This document shows positions 24,767-36,208 of a stretch of 64,000 nucleotides of DNA, piece by piece. The stretch is from Batkoa obscura (taxonomy: Eukaryota > Entomophthoromycota > Entomophthoromycetes > Entomophthorales > Batkoaceae), in NCBI GenBank assembly GCA_030770535.1, contig JASVEC010000054.1, positions 1 to 64,000 on the forward strand, read 5' to 3'. The position numbers and the translations under genes were made by a program. Below the pieces are notes generated by a model. The model was given only the letters and a program-made list of their open reading frames with translations, was not told where the DNA came from and made no database searches. Within the stretch, counting starts at the first letter, position 1; each line of letters starts with the position of its first letter.

Positions 24767-24860
24767 GGAGTATTTTTTAGTTTCATCACTTTTTCTGTTT
24801 TTCAAGTGCTATTTGAGTGAAATAACTGTTAGTGGGATTTTTCAATAAAAATATACCTCT
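24767..24860 (-). mobile_element. MITE copy 10 (diverged)
   Basis: GGAGTATTTTTTAGTTTCAT to ATACCTCT, ATAT on both sides. Confidence 0.85.
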
Positions 24861-25317
24861 ATATTTTGGTTTAAAGCCGATAAAAAAAGTAACAAAAAGA
24901 TATGTTTAGGTTATCTACTCTGTTCTTCCTTTACTTTTTTTTTATCAATAAAACACCAAGCAAATAGTATTTAAAAGGTATCTCAAAAATGCACATAGAT
25001 GAAATTGTGAGTAACAAATTTAAGCTCCTATATGATGATATTGACAGAATTTTACATTTCAAAAGACTTCAATAAGTGCACCCCCTTTATTATAACTAAA
25101 GAGAGAGTTGAATGCTCTATTTTATTATGCCCTTGTATATGTACCTTTGGGTATATAATGAATTTAAACAACCAATCTATTCATATATAATTGGAACTAT
25201 CATGTTCGATAGTAACCATATAATGTACATATAAATTTCTAAAGCATAAAAATAAAAGGTGTTTTATTTAAGCGATATAAATATGTATAGGATATTTTTT
25301 ACTATATGGGGGTGTTT
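24861..25317. other. intergenic
   Basis: About 460 bp, AT-rich, nothing recognised. Confidence 0.5.
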
Positions 25318-25401
25318 TTTTGTGTTTAAGAATTTTACTAACAATCTTTCCACTCAAATAGTGCTTTAAAAATGGAAAAAATAATGAAATCAAAAAAACA
25401 C
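25318..25401 (+). mobile_element. MITE copy 11 (right end shortened)
   Basis: Starts GGGGGTGTTTTTTTGTG after ATAT; the right end stops at ACACT directly before copy 12, so the two look fused head to head. Confidence 0.85.
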
Positions 25402-25405
25402 TATA

Positions 25406-25489
25406 GGATGTTTTTTTATTTCATTACTTCTTCTATTTTTCAAGCAATTTGAGAATGATTGTTAGTAAGATTCCTAGAAATACTTATCC
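25406..25489 (-). mobile_element. MITE copy 12 (shortened)
   Basis: GGATGTTTTTTTATTTCATT to ACTTATCC, opposite in orientation to copy 11 and only four bases from it. Confidence 0.82.
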
Positions 25490-25639
25490 ATACGCTACTC
25501 CCTTAAAAGTCGACTAAAAGCCGGTTTTTACATCATCATTTAAACTAAAATTTACTAAAAAGTTGAATGTGAAAAATAGAAGTAATGATATTACGGTTTA
25601 TTAATTTTATGTTTCTAACTTATATATTAAACTAAAAAA

Positions 25640-26452
25640 TTAATATTGTTTTTTACATTTCTTTTTTGGTTCTTCTTGAACTGGGGTGACTTTTTCACAT
25701 TCAATAAACATAGCTTTCTTACGGCAGACACGTCCTGGGCATTGGCAGGAACCTTTAACATATTTGTTATCTTTACATTCATAATAACCTCCATCTTCAG
25801 CACAGAAACCAGTGCTTTGCTCACATTGAGTAGCATCTGGGTTTCCGGCAACATATCTGGTGATTGGTAAGGAACCAGCAGATTCACATACTGGATTTGG
25901 GGTTTCAACTGGTGGGGTTACTGGGTCTACAGTTTGGACTGGTGGAGTTACTGGAGTTTTTCTTTCACATTCAATAAACATAGCTTTTTTAGTACAGAAT
26001 CTGTTTGGACATTTGCAGAAATCTTTAACATATTTGTTACTCTTGCACTCATAGTAGCCTCCATCTTCAGCACAGAAACCAGTACCCTCAACACATTGAG
26101 TGGCATCTGGTTTACCTTCAGTATATCTAGTAATTGGTAAGGAACCGGCAGATTCACATACTGGGTCTACTGGGGTAACTTTTTCACATTCAATAAACAT
26201 AGCTTTCTTACGGCAGACACGTCCTGGGCATTGGCAGGAACCTTTAACATATTTGTTATCTTTACATTCATAATAACCTCCATCTTCAGCACAGAAACCA
26301 GTGCTTTGCTCACATTGAGTAGCATCTGGGTTTCCGGCAACATATCTGGTGATTGGTAAGGAACCAGCAGATTCACAAATAGGGTCTACTTCGGCGCTAA
26401 CTGAAGCTAAAATAGCGGAAAATAAAGCAACTAAGGTGGTATTAAATTTCAT
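25640..26452 (-). CDS. secreted protein with three 8-cysteine repeats (A)
   Basis: A 270-residue single-exon protein with a signal peptide (MKFNTTLVALFSAILASVSA) and three repeats of about 70 residues. Each repeat has eight cysteines in the order C..C..C..C..CxC..C..C and the marks SLPITRY, GFCAEDGGYYEC and NKYVK. Repeats 1 and 3 are almost identical in DNA as well as protein over about 210 bp, which indicates recent duplication or gene conversion; repeat 2 is more diverged. Pro-rich linkers (VTPPVQTVDPVTPPVE) separate repeats 2 and 3, and the tail is basic (EPKKKCKKQY). The YYECK.NKYVK..C.CP pattern loosely recalls small chitin-binding modules such as CBM19, but that is only a resemblance. 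It has two relatives at 31218 and 33094. A TATA box lies 45 bp upstream (26497-26504). Confidence 0.85.
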   Translation of the reverse strand: MKFNTTLVALFSAILASVSAEVDPICESAGSLPITRYVAGNPDATQCEQSTGFCAEDGGYYECKDNKYVKGSCQCPGRVCRKKAMFIECEKVTPVDPVCESAGSLPITRYTEGKPDATQCVEGTGFCAEDGGYYECKSNKYVKDFCKCPNRFCTKKAMFIECERKTPVTPPVQTVDPVTPPVETPNPVCESAGSLPITRYVAGNPDATQCEQSTGFCAEDGGYYECKDNKYVKGSCQCPGRVCRKKAMFIECEKVTPVQEEPKKKCKKQY

Positions 26453-26496
26453 TATAAATTATTAATATTTATTTGAATTTGGAGTCACATACTTGG

Positions 26497-26504
26497 TTTA
26501 TATA
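26497..26504 (-). promoter_or_regulatory. TATA box of secreted repeat gene A
   Basis: TATATAAA on the minus strand, about 45 bp before the ATG at 26452. The two related genes have a TATA motif at a matching distance. Confidence 0.6.
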
Positions 26505-27425
26505 GTCATTTTCGAGGTTTGTACTGTCAAATTTAACCATTTTTGTAAGTAATTTAAAGGTTCTCATTATTTTTAATTTTGTGGTATAATTAGATCTGTC
26601 AATTCTTTAAAAAAAATAGAATATCAATGCATCGTTTTATTACAGTTATTTATTTTTAGACTTAATCTCCCCTCATTAACTTTTTATTGGCCAAGAATAT
26701 CTAAAAATATCAGTTTGATTTTAACTTTTATACTGTATTTGTCTTTTTTAACCAAATTCTATTGTTTATATTAATTAAAAAATTCCCAAAGAATGCCTAT
26801 AAGTTAAAGGTTCTGATGATTTTATACTTTTTATTTAACCTATTTGTCCTTTCGTTATATTACAATAGTGTTGACAATAAAATTTAACTATAAATTAAAT
26901 TTACTTGTTTTACTTGTTTAAATAATGAATATGCTATTCATTATCAATGATATCAGACTTGAAAATAATGCAATAAATTAAAACATCATTGAGTCTGCAG
27001 TAAATGAGATAATAATACCACCACCAAATAAACTCATACCCATTTGTGATTGATATTCGTTGCAAGTATATTTGAATTTATTAGCTTTTAGTCTCATTTT
27101 TTAAACGCAATTTCAAATATAAAATTACTTTTAAAACATTTTTAGTAGGATTTTGGTTTTAGGTACCCTGATATGATATTTAAATATTAAAAATCTCCTT
27201 TATAAAATACTATTAATAGCATTGTAATATAAAGTGCAATAATTATGACGCTAATACTAAACACCACGGCACAGGTATCATCATCATCTCAAATAATTAG
27301 ATTATAAATTATGAGGTATCTTAATAAAGAACAAATATTAAAATATCAAGCTTTTGGTATATTTTTAGAAGCAATCCTTATATCTATCAAAGTCTATTTT
27401 AGACACTAGCACTTTAACATAATAT
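26505..27425. other. intergenic upstream of secreted gene A
   Basis: About 920 bp, AT-rich, promoter side of the secreted gene; no other feature recognised. Confidence 0.45.
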
Positions 27426-27516
27426 GAGAATGTCTTTCTTGATTTCATTTATTTGTCTACTTTTATGCAACATAGATTCGAAAAAAATTACTAAATATTA
27501 AAAAAAAAGCCATTCC
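27426..27516 (-). mobile_element. MITE copy 13 (old, degenerate)
   Basis: GAGAATGTCTTTCTTGATTT to GCCATTCC; the core is strongly diverged but the order of blocks is kept. Confidence 0.65.
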
Positions 27517-27862
27517 TGCATGGCCCTTTGGTACATTAAATGTCATAGTTTAAGAAGTTTTAAGGGGTAAAGCTATATTTAAACTAATATTTGAAGTTAT
27601 GATTTATTACATTAATGTAAATTTTAATCTACAATTTTATTTTTAAATAACTTTATTACTATTAGAGGTTTGCTCTGTAATATAAACATTAATAATGAAT
27701 TCAGAAATTAGTAAAAATTTACAAAGCATTTATAGTAGTTATACATAACATTGTGATTAACCACAGTATCATTCAACCTTATACCATACAAGAGACAAAA
27801 TCAAAAATATCAAAGTACAATCTCCATAGAAAACCTTATTATTCTATGAAAAAGATACATAT
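27517..27862. other. intergenic
   Basis: About 350 bp, nothing recognised. Confidence 0.45.
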
Positions 27863-27960
27863 GGGGGTGTATTTTTGTGTTTAAGAATTTTACTAACAAA
27901 ATTTCCGCTTAAATAGCGCTTAAAAAATGGAAAAAATAATGAAGTAAAAAAAACACTCCC
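27863..27960 (+). mobile_element. MITE copy 14
   Basis: 98 bp, GGGGGTGTATTTTTGTGTTT to ACACTCCC, ATAT on both sides. It is close to the consensus and so probably young. Confidence 0.95.
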
Positions 27961-28047
27961 ATATATTTACGTTGTAGTTAATAAAGTATGCAACACTACT
28001 AAGTAACATGATATAAATTATGTTTGATCAAATTCTATTTATCATGT

Positions 28048-28145
28048 GGGGATGTTTTTTTGGCTTTATTACTTTTTCCATCTTTTAAGCACTATTTGAG
28101 TGGAAAGATTGTTAATAAAATTGTTAAACACAAAAATACATCCCC
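28048..28145 (-). mobile_element. MITE copy 15
   Basis: 98 bp, GGGGATGTTTTTTTGGCTTT to ACATCCCC, flanked by ATGT and ATAT. Confidence 0.93.
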
Positions 28146-28493
28146 ATATCATCTTATTATAAATCACATTTTTAAGCTTCTTTAATTTATTCTTCTTTTT
28201 TAAATAGTATTAGTTAATGTTATATAGCACTTTATGATTATTTAAGCTGCTGCATCTTTTATCAGAAATATGTTATCTTTCACCAACATTTGGCCATCCC
28301 AAAAATGATAGTTTTCTTATATAACAAGGTATTTTTTATCTATTATAATATCTCTATATATATTGAAATATTTTTGATTTAAAGAAAGTTTACTTTATTT
28401 CTATGTTATCGTTAATATGACGTTTATGATACACTTTAAAATATACCTAAATTTCATATTTTCATTAAAAACTAACAAAATCTTTTTATATAG
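28146..28493. other. intergenic
   Basis: About 350 bp, AT-rich, nothing recognised. Confidence 0.45.
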
Positions 28494-28957
28494 TGTGAAA
28501 TATCGCTCTGTCAGCCCCATGGTTAATTATAGCATAATAATCGCCTAAGCTGTCGTGTTCTCGATTATAGAGACAATTAGTCCCATGCTCTTATTCTGAT
28601 TTGTCAAGAGAATTTCTATCTTCGTCTCAAAGAATATTCTCCCCTCGTTTTGATATTTATGCTTATCGGAGTATAAAAGAGATTCTAAAACATAATAGCT
28701 CGAGGCTTCTTAACTGAATTATTTACTGATATCTCGAACATTTAATAAAGCCACTAAGTTTTCTTAATAGTATTTTTCGTAGATTTTACATTAATATTAT
28801 CTATTCTATTTGTCTTATATAGCTTGTAACTTATTACATGCTATTCCTCATAATCCAAGTCTATCTTAGTCACATAAACTAAGACCTTTCGACTTATAGT
28901 GTAGTCAACCCAGCAACAGCTGTTTTTGACTCCAAACACCGAGTACCAGATTTCACA
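28494..28957 (+). repeat. LTR-like dispersed repeat, copy 3 (complete solo copy)
   Basis: A 464 bp repeat starting TGTGAAATATCG and ending CCAGATTTCACA, with ATAG directly on both sides as a 4-bp duplication. In this orientation a TATAAAAG lies near the middle and an AATAAA about 70 bp beyond it, the U3-R order of an LTR. TG...CA ends and the lack of any internal coding sequence fit a solo LTR of an LTR retrotransposon; the family cannot be told. It is the best-preserved copy here, but a remnant. Confidence 0.72.
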
Positions 28958-29528
28958 ATAGTCAATGAATATATTTAGTATGATTCCAAAAAATGAACCA
29001 GTATTGATAAACTAACCAAAGCTTTTCTATAATATTAAATGAATACAATAATAAGTAATAAGTGAAAATCAGTGTAAAAAATTAAATATCAGAAATCAGA
29101 AAAAACATTAAAGATACTAAAAGAATACAAACAAATCAAGCATATTTTTCCCCTGTTTTCGATATAAAAAAATTATAAACTCTTCTATAATTTTTTAAAA
29201 TGATTTTTTTTCAAAATTGGTTCACCTAAAAGGATCTTGTAAATCAATTTAGTAACAAGTCTACTCTACTCTTCAAAATACCACAATCTATAGAGTGATA
29301 ACTCTGGGTTATAACTTTGTTAATAACTTTGTTAATAACTTTGTTTTTTTATTACTTTATAAAATTTAAAATTATTAACGAAAACATCAATTTTTACAAC
29401 TTTTTAAAATATAAAGTCAATAGAGTTTTTTTTTATTATATTTTGAAAAAGAAGAAATGTCCCAAAATTTAAAAAAATTATATTAGAAAGTTTATACACA
29501 TGAGTTTACCCTTGAATTCTCTTTACAT
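28958..29528. other. intergenic
   Basis: About 570 bp. It includes a short tandem run of TTTGTTAATAAC units near 29310-29345; otherwise nothing. Confidence 0.45.
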
Positions 29529-29623
29529 GAGGATGTATTTTTATGCTTAAGAATTTTAGTAACAATTATTCTACTCAAACCGCTTGGAAAATGGAAAAAG
29601 TGATGAAATCAAAAAATATCACC
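29529..29623 (+). mobile_element. MITE copy 16 (diverged)
   Basis: GAGGATGTATTTTTATGCTT to TATCACC; the core is shortened by a few bases. Confidence 0.82.
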
Positions 29624-31217
29624 ATATATATTATAATTTGTTTAGAACACTAACTCTATAAAGTTTGAAGTTTTATTCAAAAACAGTAGCACATTTTAAA
29701 TATATTGTTGTAAATTTACATACACCTTTAATGATTATTAAGTTTAAGTAACTATAGTAATATATAGGAATTATTGTACAAGTTTTAACTTTGTTTAGTT
29801 TTAATAAAGTTATCTATATTTAAAACAATTAATCATGAGTGAAGAAAGTATCAGTTTTATTTTAGCTTTTTGATTATTAAAACTTTGAATATTAATAGCC
29901 CAATAAAAGCTAAACAAAATAAGCTAAGTTTCAATATGTAATAATTTATATACATCACTATTCATCGTTTGAATTTTGTAACTTTTCAAGATGCATATAA
30001 AATGTTATAAACTTTTTTTAAAACTTTTGATATTCTACATCAGGGATTATAAAAGCTCAAAAGAGCCAATCAACCCCAAGTAACTTTTTCAAAAGGGAAA
30101 GGCAAAAAGAGGTAAATTTCTTTGTTGGTTTTGTAAGATTAACAAATTTAAAGTTAAGTTAAACTTCCATTATTATTGTAAAAAGTTTATATTATAGTAA
30201 ATTTTTGAATAACTGTGATTTCGGATAGAGAAGACCCGGATATATAGTTGCATATACTAAGAAAATTAAAACTATTCTTTGATTATTTTTTCAGCTTTAA
30301 TTTATTCTACATCTAAGATGTAAAGGGGTTTATACACATACAAACACAGAATCTTCCAAGTTAATTTGCTAACCTAACTTTATTTATAATCACTAATGAA
30401 ACAATGTTGTTTGTGTTTAAAGCATGAAACTTTTATTTAGCCACAGAGACTCTTTATAATAAATTAATGATAAACCGGCTGAAATAGAAGAAAATACTGC
30501 TTTAAAACTGCCATCAAGCAATAACCAGTTGCTATAAACCATTTAAACTTCGTATTAGATAGCTTGCGATTCAAAACAGTAAAATGAAAAAACCAAATAG
30601 ATAACACAGAAGAAGACATTTAACAAGATGCGATTTCGATTCACTCAATGATCGAGAGTCATACAAATCAGGGTGTATGCGGTTAAAAAGACATCATATT
30701 ATCATTAAAGTTAAACTTTGTCTGTTATTTTATGTTCAACTTAGCTCAAAGTACTTTAATTGTCATCCATATCTTAATTTGTTTATTATAGCTTTGAACC
30801 CATTTCAGTACTAAGGGTAACATGTTTGGCACTATAACATTCTATCTATTTCATTTAACAGAAAAACGATATACAACTGTAATATAGAATTCAGAAATTA
30901 TTTTGGTGTCAATATTTGTTAAATAAGATTTCATTCGAAAAATTAACTCAAATTATTCAAGCAAATGATACGGAATTACGTCAACTATTGAGGAGCATTG
31001 GAAAGAAATAAAATTCTCTGTAATTTTATTAAATTTGCTTTCTTTAGATGATAAAAAGCAAAAATGATTATGTTTGATAATTTAAAAAGATTTAAAAGAT
31101 TATTCACCACTAATATACAAACGAAATACTTGACAAAAAACTGTCTTTAATACCTTGTGTTATTTATTTCGGTAGGCCTAGGATTAATTGTTTCAAATAC
31201 AAAATTTATTTAAATTA
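29624..31217. other. gene-free stretch
   Basis: 1.6 kb of AT-rich DNA without an open frame above background, RNA gene or member of the repeat families described here. Confidence 0.45.
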
Positions 31218-31940
31218 TTAAGAATAAACTTTTTCGCACTCAATAAACATAGCTTTTTTGCGGCAGACACGTCCTGGACATTTACAGAAGCTTTTAACAT
31301 ACTTGTTATCTTTACATTCATAATAACCTCCATCTTCAGCACAGAAACCAGTGCTTTGCTCACATTGAGTAGCACCTGGTTTACCTTCAGTATATCTAGT
31401 AATTGGAATAGAAGCAGTACCTTCGCAAGCTGGATCTACAGGAGGAGTTCTTCTTTCACATTCAATAAAGAGTGCCTTTTTGGCACAGAATCTATTTGGA
31501 CACTTACAGAAATCTTTAACGTATTCATTATTCTTACATATATAATAGTCACCATCTTGAGCACAGAAACCAGTACCTTCTTGACATTTCTTATCATCAG
31601 GCTTTCCAGCAACATACCTTGTGATTGGTAAAGATCCAGTAGATTCGCATACTGGATCGGTAGAATATTTTCTTTCACATTCAATGAACATGGCCTTTTT
31701 GGTACAGAATCTATTTGGACATGAGCAGGAACCTTTAACATATTTGTTATTCTTGCACTCATAATAGCCTCCATCTTGAGCACAGAAACCAGTGTTCTCA
31801 ATACATTGAGTGGCATTTGGGTCACCAAGAGTATATCTTACAATTGGAATAGAGCCAGTAGAATCACATACTGGATCTGAAGCACTGATGACAGTAGATA
31901 AAAAAGAGAATAAAGTAATTGAAGCAATATTGGATTTCAT
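31218..31940 (-). CDS. secreted protein with three 8-cysteine repeats (B)
   Basis: A 240-residue protein starting at MKSNIASITLFSFLSTVISA, a good signal peptide. I prefer this ATG (31938-31940) to the in-frame one 45 bp upstream, because that one would add basic residues before the signal and would overlap the TATA box at 31975-31982. It has three repeats with the same eight-cysteine order as protein A, with ITRY, GFCAQDG and NKYVK marks. All three repeats differ from each other, unlike those in protein A. It is secreted by inference; the target or partner is unknown. Confidence 0.83.
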   Translation of the reverse strand: MKSNIASITLFSFLSTVISASDPVCDSTGSIPIVRYTLGDPNATQCIENTGFCAQDGGYYECKNNKYVKGSCSCPNRFCTKKAMFIECERKYSTDPVCESTGSLPITRYVAGKPDDKKCQEGTGFCAQDGDYYICKNNEYVKDFCKCPNRFCAKKALFIECERRTPPVDPACEGTASIPITRYTEGKPGATQCEQSTGFCAEDGGYYECKDNKYVKSFCKCPGRVCRKKAMFIECEKVYS

Positions 31941-31974
31941 TTTTATTTTTTTTGAATATATTTTTCGTTGACAG

Positions 31975-31982
31975 CTTATATA
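31975..31982 (-). promoter_or_regulatory. TATA box of secreted repeat gene B
   Basis: TATATAAG on the minus strand, about 35 bp before the chosen ATG. Confidence 0.55.
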
Positions 31983-33093
31983 CATTTAATTTATTCTTTA
32001 ATAAACCTGTTTTATCAATTATTTAATACATGTATCTGTTTTATTATATCACCAATTGTATTTTTAACTTTGAAAAAGCATAAAATTGCCTTTTTTATTT
32101 TTAGTGTAAAGGTATGACATTTCTTTAGTTATTTTTAAATTATACTTTTCAGCATGCATTGACTATTTGCTTTATAAATACAGTATTTTTCACACCTGTT
32201 TTGATGAACTTTCTATTTAATGATAAAAATTATTAAACATTTAATTTGATTACTAAAAATAACTATAAGTTTATCGTATTTTATCTAATATAAATAATAT
32301 TAATAAATTAAACCTTCAAAGCCTATATAAAATATTGGTGATTTAATATTATATTTTCATAATTAAAGTGTCCAATTTATTCACTAGATCCATATCAATT
32401 AAAAACAAAGTGCTCAATTTTGATTCTCAGATTAGATAAATAAAACCTGGTTCTTCGCCTTTTCTAGCATGTATTTCTGAATGGGAAATCCTTTTCAAAT
32501 AATAGATTCTTATTGTCTCCTTTTAGATTGTACAAATTCAAAGCCGGGATAGCAACTATTGTTAGAAGGGCTTCTGATTTATTAATTGCTATATCTGAAT
32601 ATCCCTTGATTTTTTTATACTATTGCTATTTTTATAAGTTTTGTTTATTTGTTCTTTTTGCTTCAATAGATAGAGCTACCTTTTGAACATATTCTTAAAA
32701 AAATACAAGTGTTCAATAAAAACATCCACTCAAAATATTGATATAATTTCATTGTTATATTACATTGACAAAATCACAAGACTTGTCTTGAATTTAAAAA
32801 CTTAATATGGTTGAATTTGGCATCTATAAAAACACCTTTATTGTTTTAAATTATTAAAAGTATTATATCGTTTTGACATTTTATATAAGGCACCCTTTGA
32901 TTGTTTAATATCTTTTTAGGTACGTATTTTAAAGAGTAATTTATAAACTGTAGTTAATTACTATAATTTCAATCACTATGATAATGCTATTGAAAACTCG
33001 AGAATAGGATTTTTTGTGTTTTCTAGGATCAATTATTCTAAATAACACTGATATTCTTAAATATGAATGAAATAATATTTTATTTTTACTCAA
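31983..33093. other. intergenic between secreted genes B and C
   Basis: 1.1 kb, AT-rich; nothing recognised apart from promoter sequence of gene B. Confidence 0.45.
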
Positions 33094-33837
33094 TTAATAT
33101 CCAAAATTAAACTTATATTTATCGACTTGACATTGAATGTTAGGACCATTTCTAGCACAAGAGCGACCAAAGCATTGGCAATATTCTTTTGTGTATTTGT
33201 TACCCTTGCATTGATAGTAAGTACCATCTTCTTCATCACAGAAACCAGTACCTTCAACACACTTCCTATCATTAGGTTTACCAGGATGATATTTAATAGT
33301 ATTAGTAGGTTCAGCACTTTCACACAGAGTATCTACTGGAAATAAGCGCTCACATTCAATAAACAAAGCCTTTTTAGCACAAATTCTATGTGGGCACTTA
33401 CAAAAGCTTTTAATATATTTGCTATTTTTACATTCATAATAACCACCATCACCAGAGCAAAAACCAGTGTTTTCAACACATTTTTTATCTTCTGGTTTAC
33501 CTTCCGAGTATCTAGTAATTGGTAAGGAACTATTTGTAAGACACTGTGGAGATATTAGTAATTTTTTTTCACATTCGATATACATAGCTTTTTTAGTACA
33601 ATATCTGTCAGGACAACTACATTCTCCTCTAACGTATTTGTTGTTTTTGCATTCATAATATTCGCCTTTCTTACCACAGATTCCAGTACCTTCAACACAT
33701 TTAGTATCGGTCGGTTTTCCAGCAGAGTATCTAATGATTGGGATGGAACTAAGGGTATCACATTGTGAGTTGTTAGTAGCATATACAAAGCTTGAGCAAG
33801 AAATGAATAAAGCAACGAAATTGATATTAGCCAACAT
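33094..33837 (-). CDS. secreted protein with three 8-cysteine repeats (C)
   Basis: A 247-residue single-exon protein with a signal peptide (MLANINFVALFISCSSFVYA) and three repeats of the same family. Repeat 3 is the most diverged (CESAEPTNTIKYHPGKPND) and ends with CARNGPNIQCQ instead of the common KKAMFIEC. A TATAAAA lies about 41 bp upstream (33878-33884). Together with A and B it forms a small family in one orientation across 8 kb, spread by duplication and now quite diverged. Confidence 0.82.
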   Translation of the reverse strand: MLANINFVALFISCSSFVYATNNSQCDTLSSIPIIRYSAGKPTDTKCVEGTGICGKKGEYYECKNNKYVRGECSCPDRYCTKKAMYIECEKKLLISPQCLTNSSLPITRYSEGKPEDKKCVENTGFCSGDGGYYECKNSKYIKSFCKCPHRICAKKALFIECERLFPVDTLCESAEPTNTIKYHPGKPNDRKCVEGTGFCDEEDGTYYQCKGNKYTKEYCQCFGRSCARNGPNIQCQVDKYKFNFGY

Positions 33838-33884
33838 ACTTTTTATTTTTAAATAAGTTGAATTCTATTTTTCTTCATTTTATA

Positions 33885-34825
33885 CTTTTTCATTTTGACA
33901 TATTGTCATGTTGACATTTTATTTGTCAAACAATCATGTCATTTATTAATATAATTAATTTATGGATAGTTGTAAATACATTTTAATTCTAACTTAATTA
34001 AGATAGCTCGCATAATTCTATGTTATTTTTATACATTATCATGCATGTCTATTTTTAGCTTTAATAGTGTAGTAATTTAAGCAAATTCAAACCTTTGAAA
34101 TAGACAGTAGTGAATGTTATTGGAATATTGAAAGAATTAAATAAGGTTAAAGTACAATATAAATATTATGAAAAGCTATTATAAAAAATGCACAAAAACT
34201 TATACCATATCTGCTTTAATTACTACCATCTATGTGACATTAGTAAATGACGAGAAATAAACTTATTTTCTTATGATCATACTTTTATCAATTTAATATT
34301 TCTTAATTCCAAAACGGAACTATTATTATGAAAGCAGTCATTGTTTAGTGTCATATAATTAAATTAATATAACAAATCCATTAAACCACTTTTTTATTTA
34401 TTTTTAGATTTTTCATTTATGATATTATAACACATAGTTTTAATAGCTTGATTTTTTTCATTAATTAATATGTGAAATACTTATTTTTTTAATTTAGGGA
34501 AACCCTGTAGTGTTTGTTCCATGAAATGAAGTGAGTAAAAGATCTTAAGAAGGTGTAAAAGAAAACGAGGATATGTCTTTAAGTTTAAAAAGGGCATAAG
34601 AAGTAACAGGAACAGGGAGAGGGTCTAGCATAAGACTAACAAACTTGGAAGGTCATTTGTTGGATCTAAAGGGTTTTCAATGTGTTATGGTTACAAAGTC
34701 ATTTATGATAAGGTGATAGTAGGAGTTGGAAAAATTGATATATTGGATTTATTTTTGAAGTTATAATTTTTATTAAAAAAATACTATACATATCTTTTTT
34801 AGTCCAATTCTTTTATTTCTTTAAC
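33885..34825. other. intergenic
   Basis: About 940 bp. The segment 34495-34740 is a little richer in G and in coding-like triplets but is not open in any frame; it may be an old gene remnant. Confidence 0.4.
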
Positions 34826-34912
34826 GGGGATGTTTTTGGTTTTATCACTTTTTCTATCTTTTAACTGGTATTTGAGTGGAAAAAATATTGATAAATTCTT
34901 ATATGTATCCCC
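34826..34912 (-). mobile_element. MITE copy 17 (87 bp)
   Basis: GGGGATGTTTTTGGTTTTAT to GTATCCCC, with losses in the right half. Confidence 0.85.
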
Positions 34913-34985
34913 AATAGAAATTTATAATGTAAAGTAAACCAATATTTTATTTATTCAAAATAATGAAAAAGAGTATTAATAAGAA

Positions 34986-35070
34986 TCTCACCTTAGCTCA
35001 GTTGGAAGAGCGATGGACTGTAAATTTAATAGCAATCCATCGGTCCCTGGTTCGATCCCGGGAGGTGAGA
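34986..35070 (+). tRNA. tRNA-Tyr (GUA) with an 11-nt intron, copy 1
   Basis: 85 nt. Acceptor arms TCTCACC and GGTGAGA pair, the T arm is GGTTCGATCC, and the anticodon stem ATGGA/TCCAT encloses an 18-nt loop: the normal seven bases with GTA plus an 11-nt intron after position 37. A T-run follows as Pol III terminator. It is identical to the copies at 36922 and 44124. Confidence 0.97.
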
Positions 35071-35158
35071 TGTTTTTATCCAGGATCTATTTTTAGATTC
35101 TTCTATAGTAATAACTAATAATAAATATAACATTAAAAATTTCAACTCTTTTATTTAA

Positions 35159-36034
35159 TTAAACTAAAAATTCTTGGGTATATTCTTGACGGTATGGATT
35201 ATCATCAGCTGGTCTAATAATTTTATTACTAAATTTCTTTTTAATAACATTTAATAACAATTACCTGTTAATAGGTGTCCACTTTGGCAACTAAAAAAGG
35301 GATCATATTAACATATTTATAAAAATTATCAATATTATTAGACTTACATCTTTAAATAATCTCATAGCTTTAGTAAAATTCTTAGAATCCGGGGTGAAGC
35401 GATGATAAATACCAGCAGGCTAAAAGAAATTATGTTAATACCTTAATAAAAAGATAAGAGTGTTGGAATTTTAAATTTACCAAAACAATTAAATCATATG
35501 GATTTAAAGCAATACGAATCCATTGATCTTTTTTATCTAATTAAATATTAATAATTGTAGCTAATATAAAAACAGTATGCATTATTTTACCTCGAACATC
35601 AAAATAACCCGAACCTTCTAATATTAATCGAATTTCTTCGTCTTCATGAATATGTCTAATAACAGTTGAGTTAAATCCAAAATAAACTATGGAAATTCCA
35701 CTTACTCCTCAAAAAAGATTTTAAGTTTCTCCTCGTAACTAGCGCCAAAATTAGCTGGTGATATATTAACCTTTTAGAAATGGATTGTTATTATCACTCA
35801 AAATTTCAAATTCTTATAATAAAAGATAAAACTTACTACATCATGATTCTTATACTCTCTTTTATCAGCAAATTCTTTGACTTGTTGATTTAAATCTTTC
35901 TTTTCATCTAACTGATAATATTCTACTCCAACTTCTTTTAAAGTGATTAAATCCACTTCACGATTGGGTGCAAATTTATGTTCGGCTGATGGGTTATCAA
36001 TATCCACTTCTGAATTGTAATAATATGCATGCAT
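35159..36034 (-). CDS. ADI1: acireductone dioxygenase
   Basis: This cupin enzyme of the methionine salvage (MTA) cycle converts acireductone with oxygen to the 2-keto acid precursor of methionine plus formate when iron is bound. It is split by about five short introns. The first exon gives [20 protein letters not shown]; then come [40 protein letters not shown] with the HxHx4E metal motif, and [11 protein letters not shown] with the last histidine ligand. The C terminus is [17 protein letters not shown] and TAA is at 35159-35161. The splice at EE|HIH was checked and keeps the frame. Length and order fit the fungal family. It shares methionine metabolism with MTHFR 5 kb away. Confidence 0.92.
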
Positions 36035-36208
36035 GTTTTGAAAAATAAGAAAATGAATTAAAAGATAAGATTTGTGATAAGATTGAGATTTTAATGTCTA
36101 AAAAAATGAATTTTCAAGAAATTCTCAATGAAAATGACGTGATTGTTTTATTAAATCCTTGTTTTCATGAATGTTATTAGTAATACTCGCTATTGTTTTT
36201 TGATATAT

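Noticed and set aside
28494-28957. The 464 bp repeat interpreted as a MITE because of its TGTGAAAT inverted ends
   Set aside because: TG..CA ends, TATA and AATAAA in LTR order, and absence of long inverted repeats fit a solo LTR better; not excluded.
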